64,000 nucleotides of DNA from Ereboglobus sp. (lineage in GTDB: Bacteria; Verrucomicrobiota; Verrucomicrobiia; Opitutales; Opitutaceae). The position numbers were made by a program, and so were the translations under genes. The notes beneath the pieces were generated by a model, which worked only from the letters and a program-made list of their open reading frames with translations, was not told the DNA's origin and searched no databases. Below are positions 8,720 through 17,272 of this stretch, in pieces. Each line of letters begins with the position of its first letter. Positions within the stretch are counted from its first letter, which is position 1. Location of the stretch: NCBI GenBank assembly GCA_029974595.1, contig JARKRC010000044.1, forward strand, positions 1 to 64,000. Direction: 5' to 3'.

Positions 8720-8810
8720 AGTAGCGAGTAGTGAGTAGCGGGTAGCGAGTAGGTAAATCAGAAGTGAGGCAGCATTTCGTATGCCCGCTACTCACTACCC
8801 GCTACTCGCT
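8720..8810. repeat. Inverted repeat of tandem GTAGYGR heptamers (gatC-gatA spacer)
   Basis: 8720-8752 is a run of heptamers GTAGCGA, GTAGTGA, GTAGCGG, GTAGCGA. The inverse run is at 8784-8810. The two runs can pair along most of their length, and they occupy nearly the entire spacer between gatC and gatA. Confidence 0.8.
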
Positions 8811-8817
8811 GCTGTTT

Positions 8818-9108
8818 TCAGTCCACGACCTTGGGGACGGAGATCATGTTGTCGCGGGAGGCGGGGGCGTTGCGGAGGACGTCGTTTACAGGAAGGCCGA
8901 GGGCGGGGATGTCTTCGCTCCAGACGTTGCTGATGGGAAAACCGTGCGCGGTCGGCTCGATGCCGGTGATGTCAACTTGTTTGAGTTGATCGACGTATTT
9001 TAGGACGTCGCCGAGTTGCGCGGAAAACTTTTCCTTTTCGGCGGGCGTGAGTTCGATGCGCGCGAGCGTGGCGAGTTTGTCGATGTCGAGTGCGATGGAT
9101 GCTGGCAT
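8818..9108 (-). CDS. gatC: Asp/Glu-tRNA amidotransferase subunit C
   Basis: 96 residues from the ATG at 9108 (MPASIALDIDKLATLARIEL). The family pattern is clear: LARIELTPAEKEKF near the N-terminus, PTAH in the middle, and a C-terminal part ending near the LRNAPASRDN segment that wraps GatA. GatC stabilises the GatA-GatB complex. Its gene begins 33 bp downstream of the exported nuclease-like gene, so those two may share a transcript. Confidence 0.93.
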   Translation of the reverse strand: MPASIALDIDKLATLARIELTPAEKEKFSAQLGDVLKYVDQLKQVDITGIEPTAHGFPISNVWSEDIPALGLPVNDVLRNAPASRDNMISVPKVVD

Positions 9109-9140
9109 GTGAAAAAGTACAACGATGAGGATGATCGGAC

Positions 9141-9902
9141 TTATTCGCAAGCGGCGTCTCCGAGGGTTTGGGCGCCGTGTTTGTCGGAATACATGCGGCG
9201 GTTGTCGGAGTTAAACTCGTATTTTACGTCGAGCGAGAGGCGTTCGAGGGAGATGAGTTTGTAGTGGACGAGGCGGTAGGTGTCGCCGGCGCGGGCGGTT
9301 TCGAAGGAGATGATGAGGTGGACGGCGTCGCGGCTGATCTTGGGGTCGTCGGAGGGCGAGAGATAGAAGGTGCGCAGCGAGGTGTTTGCGGTGGCGGCGC
9401 TGTAGGTTTTGCAATCCATATAAAAATATTCGCCGTTGAAGGCGAAGGCGATGTCGGGATAGCCCGTGGCGCGGGCCTTGCCGCTTTTTTTACCGGTGGG
9501 AATGGTCGCGGGCATGCCTTGCGCGGTGAGCGCGTCGCGGACGTATTGCTCGATCGCATTGCCGACTTCGTTGACGCGTTTGCTTTGGATGCCGCCTTCG
9601 GAGCGGATTTTGGCGGCGACGGATGCGGCAGCGGCGTTGAGGCGTTTGAGGACTTCGGCGTGGTTGGGTTTCGCAGGATCGAAGGGGAGGACTTTGTGCC
9701 CGGTGAGCGCTTCGACGACGAGATTGAGCGGGACGGAGCGCAGGGGCTCGCGCATTTGGGCGATGAGGGTTTTGATGCGCTCGGCTTCAGCGGCGGAAGG
9801 GGAAGAACCGGATGCGGGCGGCGGAGTTTGCGCGCGGGCGAAAAACGGGGCGATGCAGAGGATGAGGCTGAAAAGCGCGAGGCGGGAGATTGGGGATTTC
9901 AT
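9141..9902 (-). CDS. Exported protein with a PD-(D/E)xK nuclease signature
   Basis: 253 residues. Residues 1-24 form a strong signal peptide (LALFSLILCIAPFFARA). The mature part carries Glu118 in a helix (GNAIEQYV), then PD at 149-150, then DCK at 163-165. This is the E...PD-x12-DxK arrangement of many type II restriction endonucleases. The surrounding strands (IAFAFNGEYFYM, AVHLIISFE) fit the core sheet. The neighbour upstream on the same strand is a DNA methyltransferase (10077-11276). I do not recognise a named family. The fold assignment is inference from motif spacing, and nuclease activity is untested. Confidence 0.6.
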   Translation of the reverse strand: MKSPISRLALFSLILCIAPFFARAQTPPPASGSSPSAAEAERIKTLIAQMREPLRSVPLNLVVEALTGHKVLPFDPAKPNHAEVLKRLNAAAASVAAKIRSEGGIQSKRVNEVGNAIEQYVRDALTAQGMPATIPTGKKSGKARATGYPDIAFAFNGEYFYMDCKTYSAATANTSLRTFYLSPSDDPKISRDAVHLIISFETARAGDTYRLVHYKLISLERLSLDVKYEFNSDNRRMYSDKHGAQTLGDAACE

Positions 9903-9920
9903 AGGTGTTTTTTAGAGATG

Positions 9921-10079
9921 ATTCACTACGGAGGGCACGAAATTCGGAAGGAGTTTTTGGGCAGAATTAACGGAATGGACAGAATGAAAAGCAGGCGTTC
10001 GGGAGCGTTGGTTTCAACGGTGTCAATTCTGTCTGAATTGGTTTGGTTCCGTATCCTTTGCGCGCTCCGTGGTGAATTA
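9921..10079. repeat. Inverted repeat (ATTCACTACGGAG word) between methyltransferase and nuclease-like gene
   Basis: ATTCACTACGGAGGGCACGA at 9921-9940 pairs with GCTCCGTGGTGAAT near 10063-10077. Inner words (CAGAATTAACGG, TCAATTCTG) also pair partly. The outer arm supplies the TAA stop of the methyltransferase gene (10077-10079). It is a degenerate member of the CACCACGGAG family. Confidence 0.7.
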
Positions 10080-11276
10080 AAATCCCGATGGTTTTTGCAG
10101 GACAACGATGCGGTTGGTGTTGGTCCCGGTGGCGTTGTTGGAGATGCCCCAGATGTTGGCGGTTTTGGTAAAAGCCTGGGTGTTGATGAGGATTTTTCGG
10201 CAAACGAAACCGGCGGATTCGGCGGCGGGGACGACGGTTTCTTCGAGGCGGATGGCGCCTTTGCGGACTTCGCCGACTTCGAACGCGACGTGCCCGCCGG
10301 GGCGCGTGACGCGGTGGAGTTCGCGGAAGACTTCGCGCATGGCGACGTCCCAGGCTTCGAGTTTGCGCGCGATGGTGATGCGCCTGGCGACGGCGGCGGT
10401 GTCGATGTGGTTGAACCAGCAGCGGAGCCAGTTGTCGTCGGCGTATTGCACGACGTCGAGGAACGGCGGCGAGGTGACGGTGAGAGCGACGGTGTTGTCC
10501 GCGAGGGCGGGGGTGGCGGCGGCGGGGTTGGTGAGAAATCGGGCGTCGCGGGCGGCGGCGTGGAGATTGGCGATTTGCGCGGGGGTGAGATCGGAGACGA
10601 GCTGGCGCGATTTTTTCGCGATGAGTTTCAGGATGTCGCGGTGCGGCGGGGTTTGGTTGCGTTTCGTGTTGATGAGGAGCTGGCGTTTTTGCGAGGCGGC
10701 TTGATTGGGAGGGAGCGTGTAAACGGAGAAAAAGCCGGGCGAGTGCCCTGTGAGGCGGTTGGTGGCGACCATGCGCAGCCAGCGGTCAACGGCGTCCTCG
10801 ACGCCGCTGGCGCGCGCCTGGCGCAGGTATTCGCGGAGGGCGAGGATATGCCGGAGCGTTTTGGCTTCGTAGAACATCGAGAGATCGATGTCGGGCGTGA
10901 GCGTAGGCGCGGTGTCGTTGAGGAGTTGTTCGAGCGATTTGAGGCGGGCGGCAATCGCGCCGGCCGGGGGGAGTTCGAGGCGCGGTTCGGTGAAGATGCG
11001 CGAGAGCGGGTTGACGTCGTTCGTGGCGACGCGGCGGCCAAGGAGCGCAGCTTCGATGGCGGTGGTGCCGCGTCCTCCAAAGGGATCATAAACGAGGTCG
11101 CCGGGCTGCGTGTGGCGGGTAATGAAATAGGCGGGGAGCTGGGGCTTGAAACAGGCGCGGTAGGAAACTTCGTGGAGCGCGGAGGCCTGGCGCTGCCCCG
11201 ACGTCCAGAGTTCGCGCGCTTCGATGAGGCGCTCGTAGGGGTGCGGTGGCGGAAGGTCGCCAACTTTGGGTTTCAT
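10077..11276 (-). CDS. DNA (probably cytosine-N4) methyltransferase
   Basis: 399 residues. The AdoMet-binding motif is DPFGGRGTT (64-72), followed by the acidic TNDVNP (85-90). The catalytic motif is TSPPF (268-272), the form seen in N4-cytosine enzymes such as M.PvuII. Motif I precedes motif IV by about 200 residues, the reverse of the usual order for SPPF-type enzymes; the stretch between is presumably the target-recognition region. No cytoplasmic restriction partner is adjacent, but the next gene downstream on the strand codes for an exported PD-(D/E)xK-like protein. Confidence 0.85.
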   Translation of the reverse strand: MKPKVGDLPPPHPYERLIEARELWTSGQRQASALHEVSYRACFKPQLPAYFITRHTQPGDLVYDPFGGRGTTAIEAALLGRRVATNDVNPLSRIFTEPRLELPPAGAIAARLKSLEQLLNDTAPTLTPDIDLSMFYEAKTLRHILALREYLRQARASGVEDAVDRWLRMVATNRLTGHSPGFFSVYTLPPNQAASQKRQLLINTKRNQTPPHRDILKLIAKKSRQLVSDLTPAQIANLHAAARDARFLTNPAAATPALADNTVALTVTSPPFLDVVQYADDNWLRCWFNHIDTAAVARRITIARKLEAWDVAMREVFRELHRVTRPGGHVAFEVGEVRKGAIRLEETVVPAAESAGFVCRKILINTQAFTKTANIWGISNNATGTNTNRIVVLQKPSGF

Positions 11277-11288
11277 TAAGGAATTTTA

Positions 11289-11372
11289 TTCACCACGGAG
11301 AACACGGAGGTCGGGTCGGAGAGAACACTGCTTCAAAAAATTCTTTCCGGCCTCCGTGTCTCCGTGGTGAAC
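11289..11372. repeat. Inverted repeat of the CACCACGGAG word (pheT-methyltransferase spacer)
   Basis: TTCACCACGGAGAACACGGA at 11289-11308 faces an inverted copy ending CTCCGTGGTGAA at 11351-11372. It is the same word family as 7100-7250. With a loop of about 40 bases it can form a strong hairpin downstream of pheT. Confidence 0.8.
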
Positions 11373-11385
11373 CATTCTGTCTTTT

Positions 11386-13869
11386 TTATTTCCGAATCTG
11401 CCAGTCGGGTTGGTTTTTGGCGATGGCTTCCTGAAGTTTTGTGAAGGCGGTGTTCACCTCGTCGTCGGTCAGGGTGCGGTCGGGGGCGCGGTAGGCGAGG
11501 CTGAAGGCGAGGCTCTTTTTGGCTTCGGGCAGGCCCTTGCCTTGATAGACGTCGAAGATGTCCACGGTTTCGAGCGCGAAGGTGTTCGGGAGCGCGGCGC
11601 GGGCGAGCTTGGCGAGCGTCTTCTGGACGTCGGCGGCGGGGAGTTTTTCGTCAACGACGAGCGCGATGTCGCGGAGGGCCGCGGGAGTCATCGCGACGGG
11701 CTGGTAGCGCCGGCGGTCGGATGTGTTTTTGACGCGCTCGGAGAGGATGGAGAGCGCGCCGGCATAGACTTTGCCCTCGATGCCGAGGCCGCGGAGGAGC
11801 GCGAGATCGACGAGGCCGAGGCGCGCAATCCAGCCGCGCGCGATGTCGCCGATGACCGCGAACTGGCCTTCCTGCCAGCCGAAGGTCGCGCCGGAAGGCA
11901 TCTCGACGGGCTGGCGCGAGAGGTCGATGCCGCCGATGGAGGCGAGCGTTTCGACGAGGCATTTGGCGGTGTAGAAATCGGCGGGGCTGCGCTTGAGCCA
12001 TGCGCGGTTGGCGTCTGCGTTTTCGGCGATGATGAAGGCGGCGGAGACGCATTCAAAGTTCTGACCGTTGCGCTCGATGAAAACGCGTCCGGCTTCGAAG
12101 AGGCGCGTGGCGGCGACGCCGCGCGATTGGTTGAGCTTGAGGGTTTCGAGAAGGCCGGGGACGAGCGTGGCGCGCAGGTGCGACTGGTCTTCGGTGAACG
12201 GATTCGAGAGCGCAAGCCCGGCTGCGGCGGCGGGCGGGGCCCACGCGTCAACCTCGGCCTTGGAGCGGAGCGTGTAGTTCACGCATTCGTTAAAACCCTG
12301 GCCGGCGAGTTGCGCGGAGACGGCGCGGTTGAAGAGCACGATGGGATCGTCGTTGCCGATGAGGGCGGGCGCGAGGACGGGCGAGGGCGGGATCTTTTCG
12401 GTGCCGTAAACGCGGAGGACTTCCTCGACGAGGTCGATGGGACGGTCGAGATCGTCGCGCCACGTGGGAATCGAAACGGTCCACACGGGACCGTCCGACG
12501 CAGATTTGTCCTCGCGGGTGATGCGCAGTTCGAGCGCTTCGAGCGCGGCGCGCTGGTCGGCGGCGGGGATTTCGAAGCCGGCGCGTTCGTTGACGTAGGC
12601 GGGGCTGATCTGGATTTCGCGCTGCCAGGGGATGTCGCCGCCCGCCTTGTGCGTGGTTCCGGCGACCTGCCCGCCGCAGAGTTCGAGGATGAGCGAGATG
12701 GCGCGGCGCGCGGCTTCGTCGAGCGTGTGCGGATCGACGCCGCGCTCGAAGCGGTAGGAGGAATCGGACGAGAGTCCGATCTGGCGCGAAGTCCAGCGGA
12801 TGAGGGTGCGCGAGAAGATGGCGGCTTCGAGGACAATGTCGGCGGTGGTGTCGTCGATGCCGGAGTTTTCGCCGCCCATGATGCCGGCGATGACGAGCGG
12901 CTTTTCCGCGTCGGCAATGACCAACATGCGACTGTTGAGGGCGCGCTCCTTTTCGTCGAGGGTGGTGATTTTTTCGCCTTCGGCGGCGGGGCGGATGATG
13001 ATCTGGCGACCGGCGATTTTTTTGGCGTCGAAGGCGTGCGTGGGCTGGCCGTATTCGAGCATCACGTAGTTGGAGATGTCCACGATGTTGCTGATCGGGC
13101 GCATCCCGGCGGCGATAAGGCGGCGCTGCATCCACTCGGGGCTGGGGCCGGTCTTGATGCCGGTGATGACGGTGGCGGTGTAGAGCGGGCACATCTCGGC
13201 GCTATCAACGCGGATGGCTTCGAGGAGGTCGGGGCGCGCGGGGGCGCCGGCGGCGGGCGCGTATTTGGTTTCCGGATACTTGAGGGGGTTTTTGAACCAG
13301 GCGGAGAGTTCGCGCGCGATGCCGATGTGGCTGAGGCAGTCAGGGCGGTTGGGCGTGATTTCGATGTCGAAAACGGTGTCGCCGGGAGGCAGCACATCGT
13401 TGATCGCGACGCCGAGGGCGGGCGGGTTCGCGTCGGCGGGGGCGGCGAGAATCATGAGCCCGGCGTGGTCGCCGCCTTCGATGGCGAGCTCCTTGGATGA
13501 GCACATCATGCCGTCGGAGGACTGGCCGCGGATTTTGGATTGTTTGATTTCGAAATTGCCGGGAAGGATTGCGCCGGGGAGGGCGACGGGAACGAGGTTG
13601 CCGGCGTCGCAGTTGGGCGCGCCGCAGACGATGGTTTTCACGCCGCCGGCGGGACCGACGTCAACGGTGCAGACGGAGAGCTTGTCGGCGTTCGGATGCC
13701 TGTCGCGCGTGAGGATGCGACCGGTGACGACGTTGTTGAACTTGGGCGCGCCGGTGTTGTGGACGGACTCGACCTCGAAGCCGAGGAAGGTGATGGCTTT
13801 CGAGATGTCGTCGTTGGAGATGCCGGAGAGATCGATGTAGTCGTTGAGCCAGTTGAGGGAAATTTTCAT
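11386..13869 (-). CDS. pheT: Phenylalanyl-tRNA synthetase beta chain
   Basis: 827 residues with the bacterial domain order: N-terminal tRNA-binding (EMAP/B2) region at about 40-150, B3/B4 editing region at about 210-390, B5 region at about 410-480, a catalytic-like core, and a C-terminal anticodon-binding FDX-ACB domain (about 730-825). It forms the alpha2-beta2 enzyme with PheS and charges tRNA-Phe. It starts 180 bp downstream of pheS across an inverted repeat. Confidence 0.97.
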   Translation of the reverse strand: MKISLNWLNDYIDLSGISNDDISKAITFLGFEVESVHNTGAPKFNNVVTGRILTRDRHPNADKLSVCTVDVGPAGGVKTIVCGAPNCDAGNLVPVALPGAILPGNFEIKQSKIRGQSSDGMMCSSKELAIEGGDHAGLMILAAPADANPPALGVAINDVLPPGDTVFDIEITPNRPDCLSHIGIARELSAWFKNPLKYPETKYAPAAGAPARPDLLEAIRVDSAEMCPLYTATVITGIKTGPSPEWMQRRLIAAGMRPISNIVDISNYVMLEYGQPTHAFDAKKIAGRQIIIRPAAEGEKITTLDEKERALNSRMLVIADAEKPLVIAGIMGGENSGIDDTTADIVLEAAIFSRTLIRWTSRQIGLSSDSSYRFERGVDPHTLDEAARRAISLILELCGGQVAGTTHKAGGDIPWQREIQISPAYVNERAGFEIPAADQRAALEALELRITREDKSASDGPVWTVSIPTWRDDLDRPIDLVEEVLRVYGTEKIPPSPVLAPALIGNDDPIVLFNRAVSAQLAGQGFNECVNYTLRSKAEVDAWAPPAAAAGLALSNPFTEDQSHLRATLVPGLLETLKLNQSRGVAATRLFEAGRVFIERNGQNFECVSAAFIIAENADANRAWLKRSPADFYTAKCLVETLASIGGIDLSRQPVEMPSGATFGWQEGQFAVIGDIARGWIARLGLVDLALLRGLGIEGKVYAGALSILSERVKNTSDRRRYQPVAMTPAALRDIALVVDEKLPAADVQKTLAKLARAALPNTFALETVDIFDVYQGKGLPEAKKSLAFSLAYRAPDRTLTDDEVNTAFTKLQEAIAKNQPDWQIRK

Positions 13870-13930
13870 GGAAGTGAGTGCGAAAGTGAGCGTGTGGTTT
13901 TGTGAGTGGCGTGTGTGGCGGTAATTTTTA

Positions 13931-14046
13931 TTCTCGATTTTGGATTCTCGATTTTCGATTGGGAGCTGCCGCTCCGGCTTTGATTTCAGTATCGCGCGGT
14001 AGCGCGGAATCGAAAATCGAGAATCGAGAATCGAAAATCGAAAATT
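13931..14046. repeat. Inverted repeat of the ATTCTCGATTTTCGATT word (pheS-pheT spacer)
   Basis: The left arm (13931-13960) is built of TTCTCGATTTT-type words. The right arm (14009-14046) is the inverse, with tandem GAATCGA and AAATCGA words. It ends directly at the pheS stop codon and fills most of the spacer. The organisation equals that of the other spacers but the word is different. Confidence 0.8.
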
Positions 14047-14049
14047 TTC

Positions 14050-15093
14050 TCACGCAAACTGCCTGAGGAAACGGAGGTCGTTTTGGTAGAAGTAGCGGAT
14101 GTCGTCGATGCCGTAGAGGAGCATGGCGAGGCGTTCGAGGCCCATGCCGAAGGCATAGCCGGTCCAGACTTTCGAGTCGTAGCCGACGGCGTCGAAAACC
14201 GTGGGATCGACCATGCCGCAGCCGCCGATTTCGATCCATTCCTTGTTCACCTTGGGAAGGTGTTTTGCGCTCAGATCGACTTCGAAGCTCGGCTCGGTGT
14301 AACCGAAATAGTGCGGGCGGAAACGCGTCTTGGTGTCCTTGCCGAGGAGCGAGGCGAAGATGTAATCGAGCAGCGCCTTGAGGTCGCGGACGGTGACGTT
14401 TTTATCGACGTAGAGGCATTCGAGCTGGTGGAAGTTGGCGGAGTGCGTGGCGTCGGTTGTGTCGCGGCGGTAAACGCGGCCCGGCGAGACGATGCGGATG
14501 GGCGGCTGGCCCTTGAGCATGGTGCGGATCTGCACGGACGAGGTGTGCGTGCGGAGGAGGTATTTCTCGCCGGGGACTTTTTTGGAGATGTTGCCGAAGC
14601 GGGCGTCGGCGGGGAAATAAAACGTGTCCTGCTCGTTGCGCGCGGGGTGGTCGGCGGGCGTGTTGAGGGCGTCGAAGCAGTAGAACTCGGTTTCGGCCTC
14701 GGGGCCCTCGACGACGGAAAAACCGGCCTTGGCGAGGATGCGGCACATTTCCTCGCGGACGAGGGTGAGCGGGTGCGAGGTGCCGGCAGGCGCGTCGGGC
14801 GAGGGAAGGGTGGGGTCGATTGCGGGGCCGAGTTGTGCGGCGAGTTCGCCGGCTTCGATCGTGCGCAGTGCGGCGGCGAGGAGCGCGGCGAGGGCGGTCT
14901 TGGTTTCGTTGATGAGTTTGCCGACGACGGGTTTTTGCTCCTTCGGCAGGCCGCCCATTTGCTTCATGAATGCGGTGAGGGAGCCGTTGGGGCCGACGTA
15001 GCGGGCTTTCGTGGCTTCGAAATCGGCGCGAATCTTGGTCGCGGAAAATTCGGCGCGGGCTTTGTCGAGCAGGGCGTGGAGTTCTTGTTGCAT
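14050..15093 (-). CDS. pheS: Phenylalanyl-tRNA synthetase alpha chain
   Basis: 347 residues. An N-terminal coiled-coil (about 1-90) precedes the class II core. Motif 2 shows GRVYRRDTTDATHS and motif 3 shows GMGLERLAMLLYG. The enzyme attaches phenylalanine to tRNA-Phe in complex with PheT. The order pheS-pheT downstream of rpmI-rplT is a common bacterial arrangement, but a terminator at 15215-15260 separates it from rplT here. Confidence 0.97.
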   Translation of the reverse strand: MQQELHALLDKARAEFSATKIRADFEATKARYVGPNGSLTAFMKQMGGLPKEQKPVVGKLINETKTALAALLAAALRTIEAGELAAQLGPAIDPTLPSPDAPAGTSHPLTLVREEMCRILAKAGFSVVEGPEAETEFYCFDALNTPADHPARNEQDTFYFPADARFGNISKKVPGEKYLLRTHTSSVQIRTMLKGQPPIRIVSPGRVYRRDTTDATHSANFHQLECLYVDKNVTVRDLKALLDYIFASLLGKDTKTRFRPHYFGYTEPSFEVDLSAKHLPKVNKEWIEIGGCGMVDPTVFDAVGYDSKVWTGYAFGMGLERLAMLLYGIDDIRYFYQNDLRFLRQFA

Positions 15094-15214
15094 GGAGGGA
15101 TGTCGGGAAATGGGACTTTTAATCGAGGAGAAACGCTTCGTGGGCAGCGATGGAGGCCGGGCAATTGTCTTCCATTTTGTTAATGCGGTTCATTCTGTCG
15201 GGAATCAATTCGCC

Positions 15215-15260
15215 AAAAGAAAAAGAGGACGGAACCTCGCTCGAACGAGGCCCGTCCTCT
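15215..15260 (-). terminator. Rho-independent terminator of rpmI-rplT
   Basis: On the minus strand a long GC-rich stem (AGAGGACGG/CCGTCCTCT with an inner CCTCG/CGAGG) at 15224-15260 is followed by a T-rich run (TTTTTCTTTT) at 15215-15224. It begins about 53 bp after the rplT stop codon. It should separate rpmI-rplT from pheS-pheT transcription. Confidence 0.9.
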
Positions 15261-15313
15261 GGTGTTTTGAAAAAATGAGAGGCGAGCCGCGTCCGGGCTC
15301 GCGTTTAAGTTTT

Positions 15314-15694
15314 TCAGGCCTTCTTCGCTTCGGCCTTTTTCTTCAACGCGTCCTGGGCTTGTTTGACCAGGCCGTTAAAGGCGGCTTCGTCGCGGATCGC
15401 GAGGTCGGAGAGAACCTTGCGGTCGAGGCCGATCTGGGCGGCGTTGAGGCCTTCGATGAAGCGGTTGTAGCTGATGCCGGCGTTGCGGCATGCGGCGTTG
15501 ATGCGCGCGATCCAGAGGGCGCGCATGTTGGCCTTCTTCTTGCGACGGGCGATGTAGGCGTATTGCCAGCCGTGGTGGACGGCTTCCTTCGCGTAGCGGA
15601 AGAGTTTCGATTTATTGCCGAAGTAGCCTTTGGCATGCTTCAGCATGTTCTTGCGGCGCTTGCGCGACGCGGGGGAGTTTGTGACACGAGCCAT
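15314..15694 (-). CDS. rplT: 50S ribosomal protein L20
   Basis: 126 residues beginning MARVTNSPASRKRRK, with the conserved GYFGNKSKLFR and RINAACRNAG segments. The basic N-terminal tail penetrates 23S rRNA during 50S assembly. It lies 104 bp downstream of rpmI on the same strand. A short Lys/Ala-rich C-terminal tail (KKKAEAKKA) slightly exceeds the usual 117-120 residues. No infC is present upstream, unlike in many bacteria. Confidence 0.97.
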   Translation of the reverse strand: MARVTNSPASRKRRKNMLKHAKGYFGNKSKLFRYAKEAVHHGWQYAYIARRKKKANMRALWIARINAACRNAGISYNRFIEGLNAAQIGLDRKVLSDLAIRDEAAFNGLVKQAQDALKKKAEAKKA

Positions 15695-15798
15695 GTTATT
15701 TAGTGTATGTTTTGTTTGGTTGCCGCCGGGTCGTCTCGTTGGGATTCACCCGGTCGGCGAAGTTATCGTTTATTCGTAAGCGCTAGTCCCTTCTGCGA

Positions 15799-15990
15799 TT
15801 AGGCATGGGGCAGGCAGCGAAGGAGCGGAGGCGTGTGGGTCTCGGAGAGAGCCTTGGCCTTGCCCAAACGGCGTTTCTGCTTGGAGGACTTGGTACTCGC
15901 GATGTGGCGGGTACCCGGCGAACGATAGATCAATTTGCCCTTGGCGGACACCTTGAATCGTTTGGCAACGGACTTTTTGGTCTTTTGCAT
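15799..15990 (-). CDS. rpmI: 50S ribosomal protein L35
   Basis: 63 residues beginning MQKTKKSVAKRFKVS and containing RHIASTKSSKQKRRLG, which identify L35. The gene is embedded at the end of a much longer open frame reaching 17037, but the region upstream of 15990 is antisense to holA and is not coding. The ATG at 15990 fixes the start. It is the first gene of the rpmI-rplT pair and diverges from holA across a 138-bp promoter region. Confidence 0.95.
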   Translation of the reverse strand: MQKTKKSVAKRFKVSAKGKLIYRSPGTRHIASTKSSKQKRRLGKAKALSETHTPPLLRCLPHA

Positions 15991-16128
15991 GATGACAGTA
16001 GAGCCGGACAAAAGATAGGCTGCGCAGGCAGGTGTAAAGGGAAAATTTGGAAAATGCCGCGGCATGCGTTCTTTCTTGTTGCCCCGGCTTGCACGCGCAT
16101 CCTCAACGCGCATTTTCAGAAAACAACC

Positions 16129-17256
16129 ATGACCGCGCCCGCCTCCGCCAAACCTTTCATCTTTATCTGCGGCCCCGACGATTTTCTCGTCAACCGCGAG
16201 GGCAGGGCGCGTCATGACGAAATCGCCGCCACCATCACCGACGAGTTTTCGCGCGAAACCATCAACGGCGCCGCCAACAACGTCGCCGAGGTGGAGGCCG
16301 CCGTGAACCGCTTTCGCGACAGCGTGCAAACCATTTCCATGTTCGGCGACCGCCGCCTGGTCTGGCTCAAGGACGTCAATTTCCTCGCCGACACGCCCAC
16401 GGGTCGCGCCGAATCCACGCTCGCCCAAGTCGAAAATCTTCGGGAAATTCTCGCCGCCATCGATCCCGCGCAGACGGCTGTCATCGTCACCGCCGCTCCC
16501 GTCGATAAACGCCGCTCCTTTTATAAATGGTGCGAAAAAAATGCGGATTTCGTGCTGCGCGGCGGCGATTCGTCGGACGGCGCCGACGCGCTCGCCGGCA
16601 TCGTCGCCGCGGAGGCGAAGGCGCTCGGCGTCACCTTTGGCGAAAACGCCCTGCCGCTCCTCCTCGCGAAAATCGGCCCCAACACCCGGCTCCTCATCGA
16701 GGAGGTGCACAAGCTCGCCAATTATCTCGACGACGGCGCCACCGTCATCGAGGAAGGCCATGTCGCCGAGCTCACGCCCAATGTCGCCGAGGGCGATTTC
16801 TTCGAGGCCGTGGAGACCTTTTTCAGCGGCAATCTTCAGCGCACGCTCGACGCCATCCACCGGCACTTTTTCGGCGGCGGCGACTCGCGCCCGCTTCTCG
16901 CCTCGCTCCAAAACCGCAACCGGCTCCTGCTCCAGATCCGCGCCCTCGTCCACTCCGGAGACCTCAGGATCGGCCCGCGCGGCATCGACAAATCTTCCTT
17001 CGACAAACTCGCCTCGCCCGATTCTTACGGACGCCACTTCGCGGGCGTCACCGATAAAACCAGCTTCAATCTTTTCAGCCAGAACGTCTGGTATCTTGGC
17101 CGTCTCGCCTCATCGGGGCGCCTTCCCTCGATGCGCCGCCTCATCGACAACCAGCACGAGTTCATAAACGCCTTCGAGGAAATCATCCGCCGCCCGCGCG
17201 AGCAGGAGGAGGTGCTGCGTGAAATGACCCTCCGCTGCCTCGGCGAAAACAACTGA
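16129..17256 (+). CDS. holA: DNA polymerase III, delta subunit
   Basis: 375 residues beginning MTAPASAKPFIFICGPDDF. The sequence has the AAA+-like delta fold: an N-terminal domain in which GPDDFLVNR replaces a true Walker A, then LIEEVHKLANYL and a C-terminal clamp-loader collar (about 240-360) with NRNRLLLQIRAL. Delta opens the beta sliding clamp within the clamp loader. The start at 16129 is chosen because the delta fold begins there; no Shine-Dalgarno sequence is visible. panE follows 16 bp after its stop. Confidence 0.88.
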   Translation: MTAPASAKPFIFICGPDDFLVNREGRARHDEIAATITDEFSRETINGAANNVAEVEAAVNRFRDSVQTISMFGDRRLVWLKDVNFLADTPTGRAESTLAQVENLREILAAIDPAQTAVIVTAAPVDKRRSFYKWCEKNADFVLRGGDSSDGADALAGIVAAEAKALGVTFGENALPLLLAKIGPNTRLLIEEVHKLANYLDDGATVIEEGHVAELTPNVAEGDFFEAVETFFSGNLQRTLDAIHRHFFGGGDSRPLLASLQNRNRLLLQIRALVHSGDLRIGPRGIDKSSFDKLASPDSYGRHFAGVTDKTSFNLFSQNVWYLGRLASSGRLPSMRRLIDNQHEFINAFEEIIRRPREQEEVLREMTLRCLGENN

Positions 17257-17272
17257 CCCCGTGCCGCTCCCA

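Noticed and set aside
7100-14046. Spacer repeats as a CRISPR array
   Set aside because: The units are inverted, not regularly spaced direct repeats with unique spacers, and no cas gene is nearby.
15991-17037. N-terminal extension of the L35 frame by about 350 codons
   Set aside because: The extra part is antisense to holA; L35 proteins are about 65 residues and the ATG at 15990 starts exactly at the conserved sequence.
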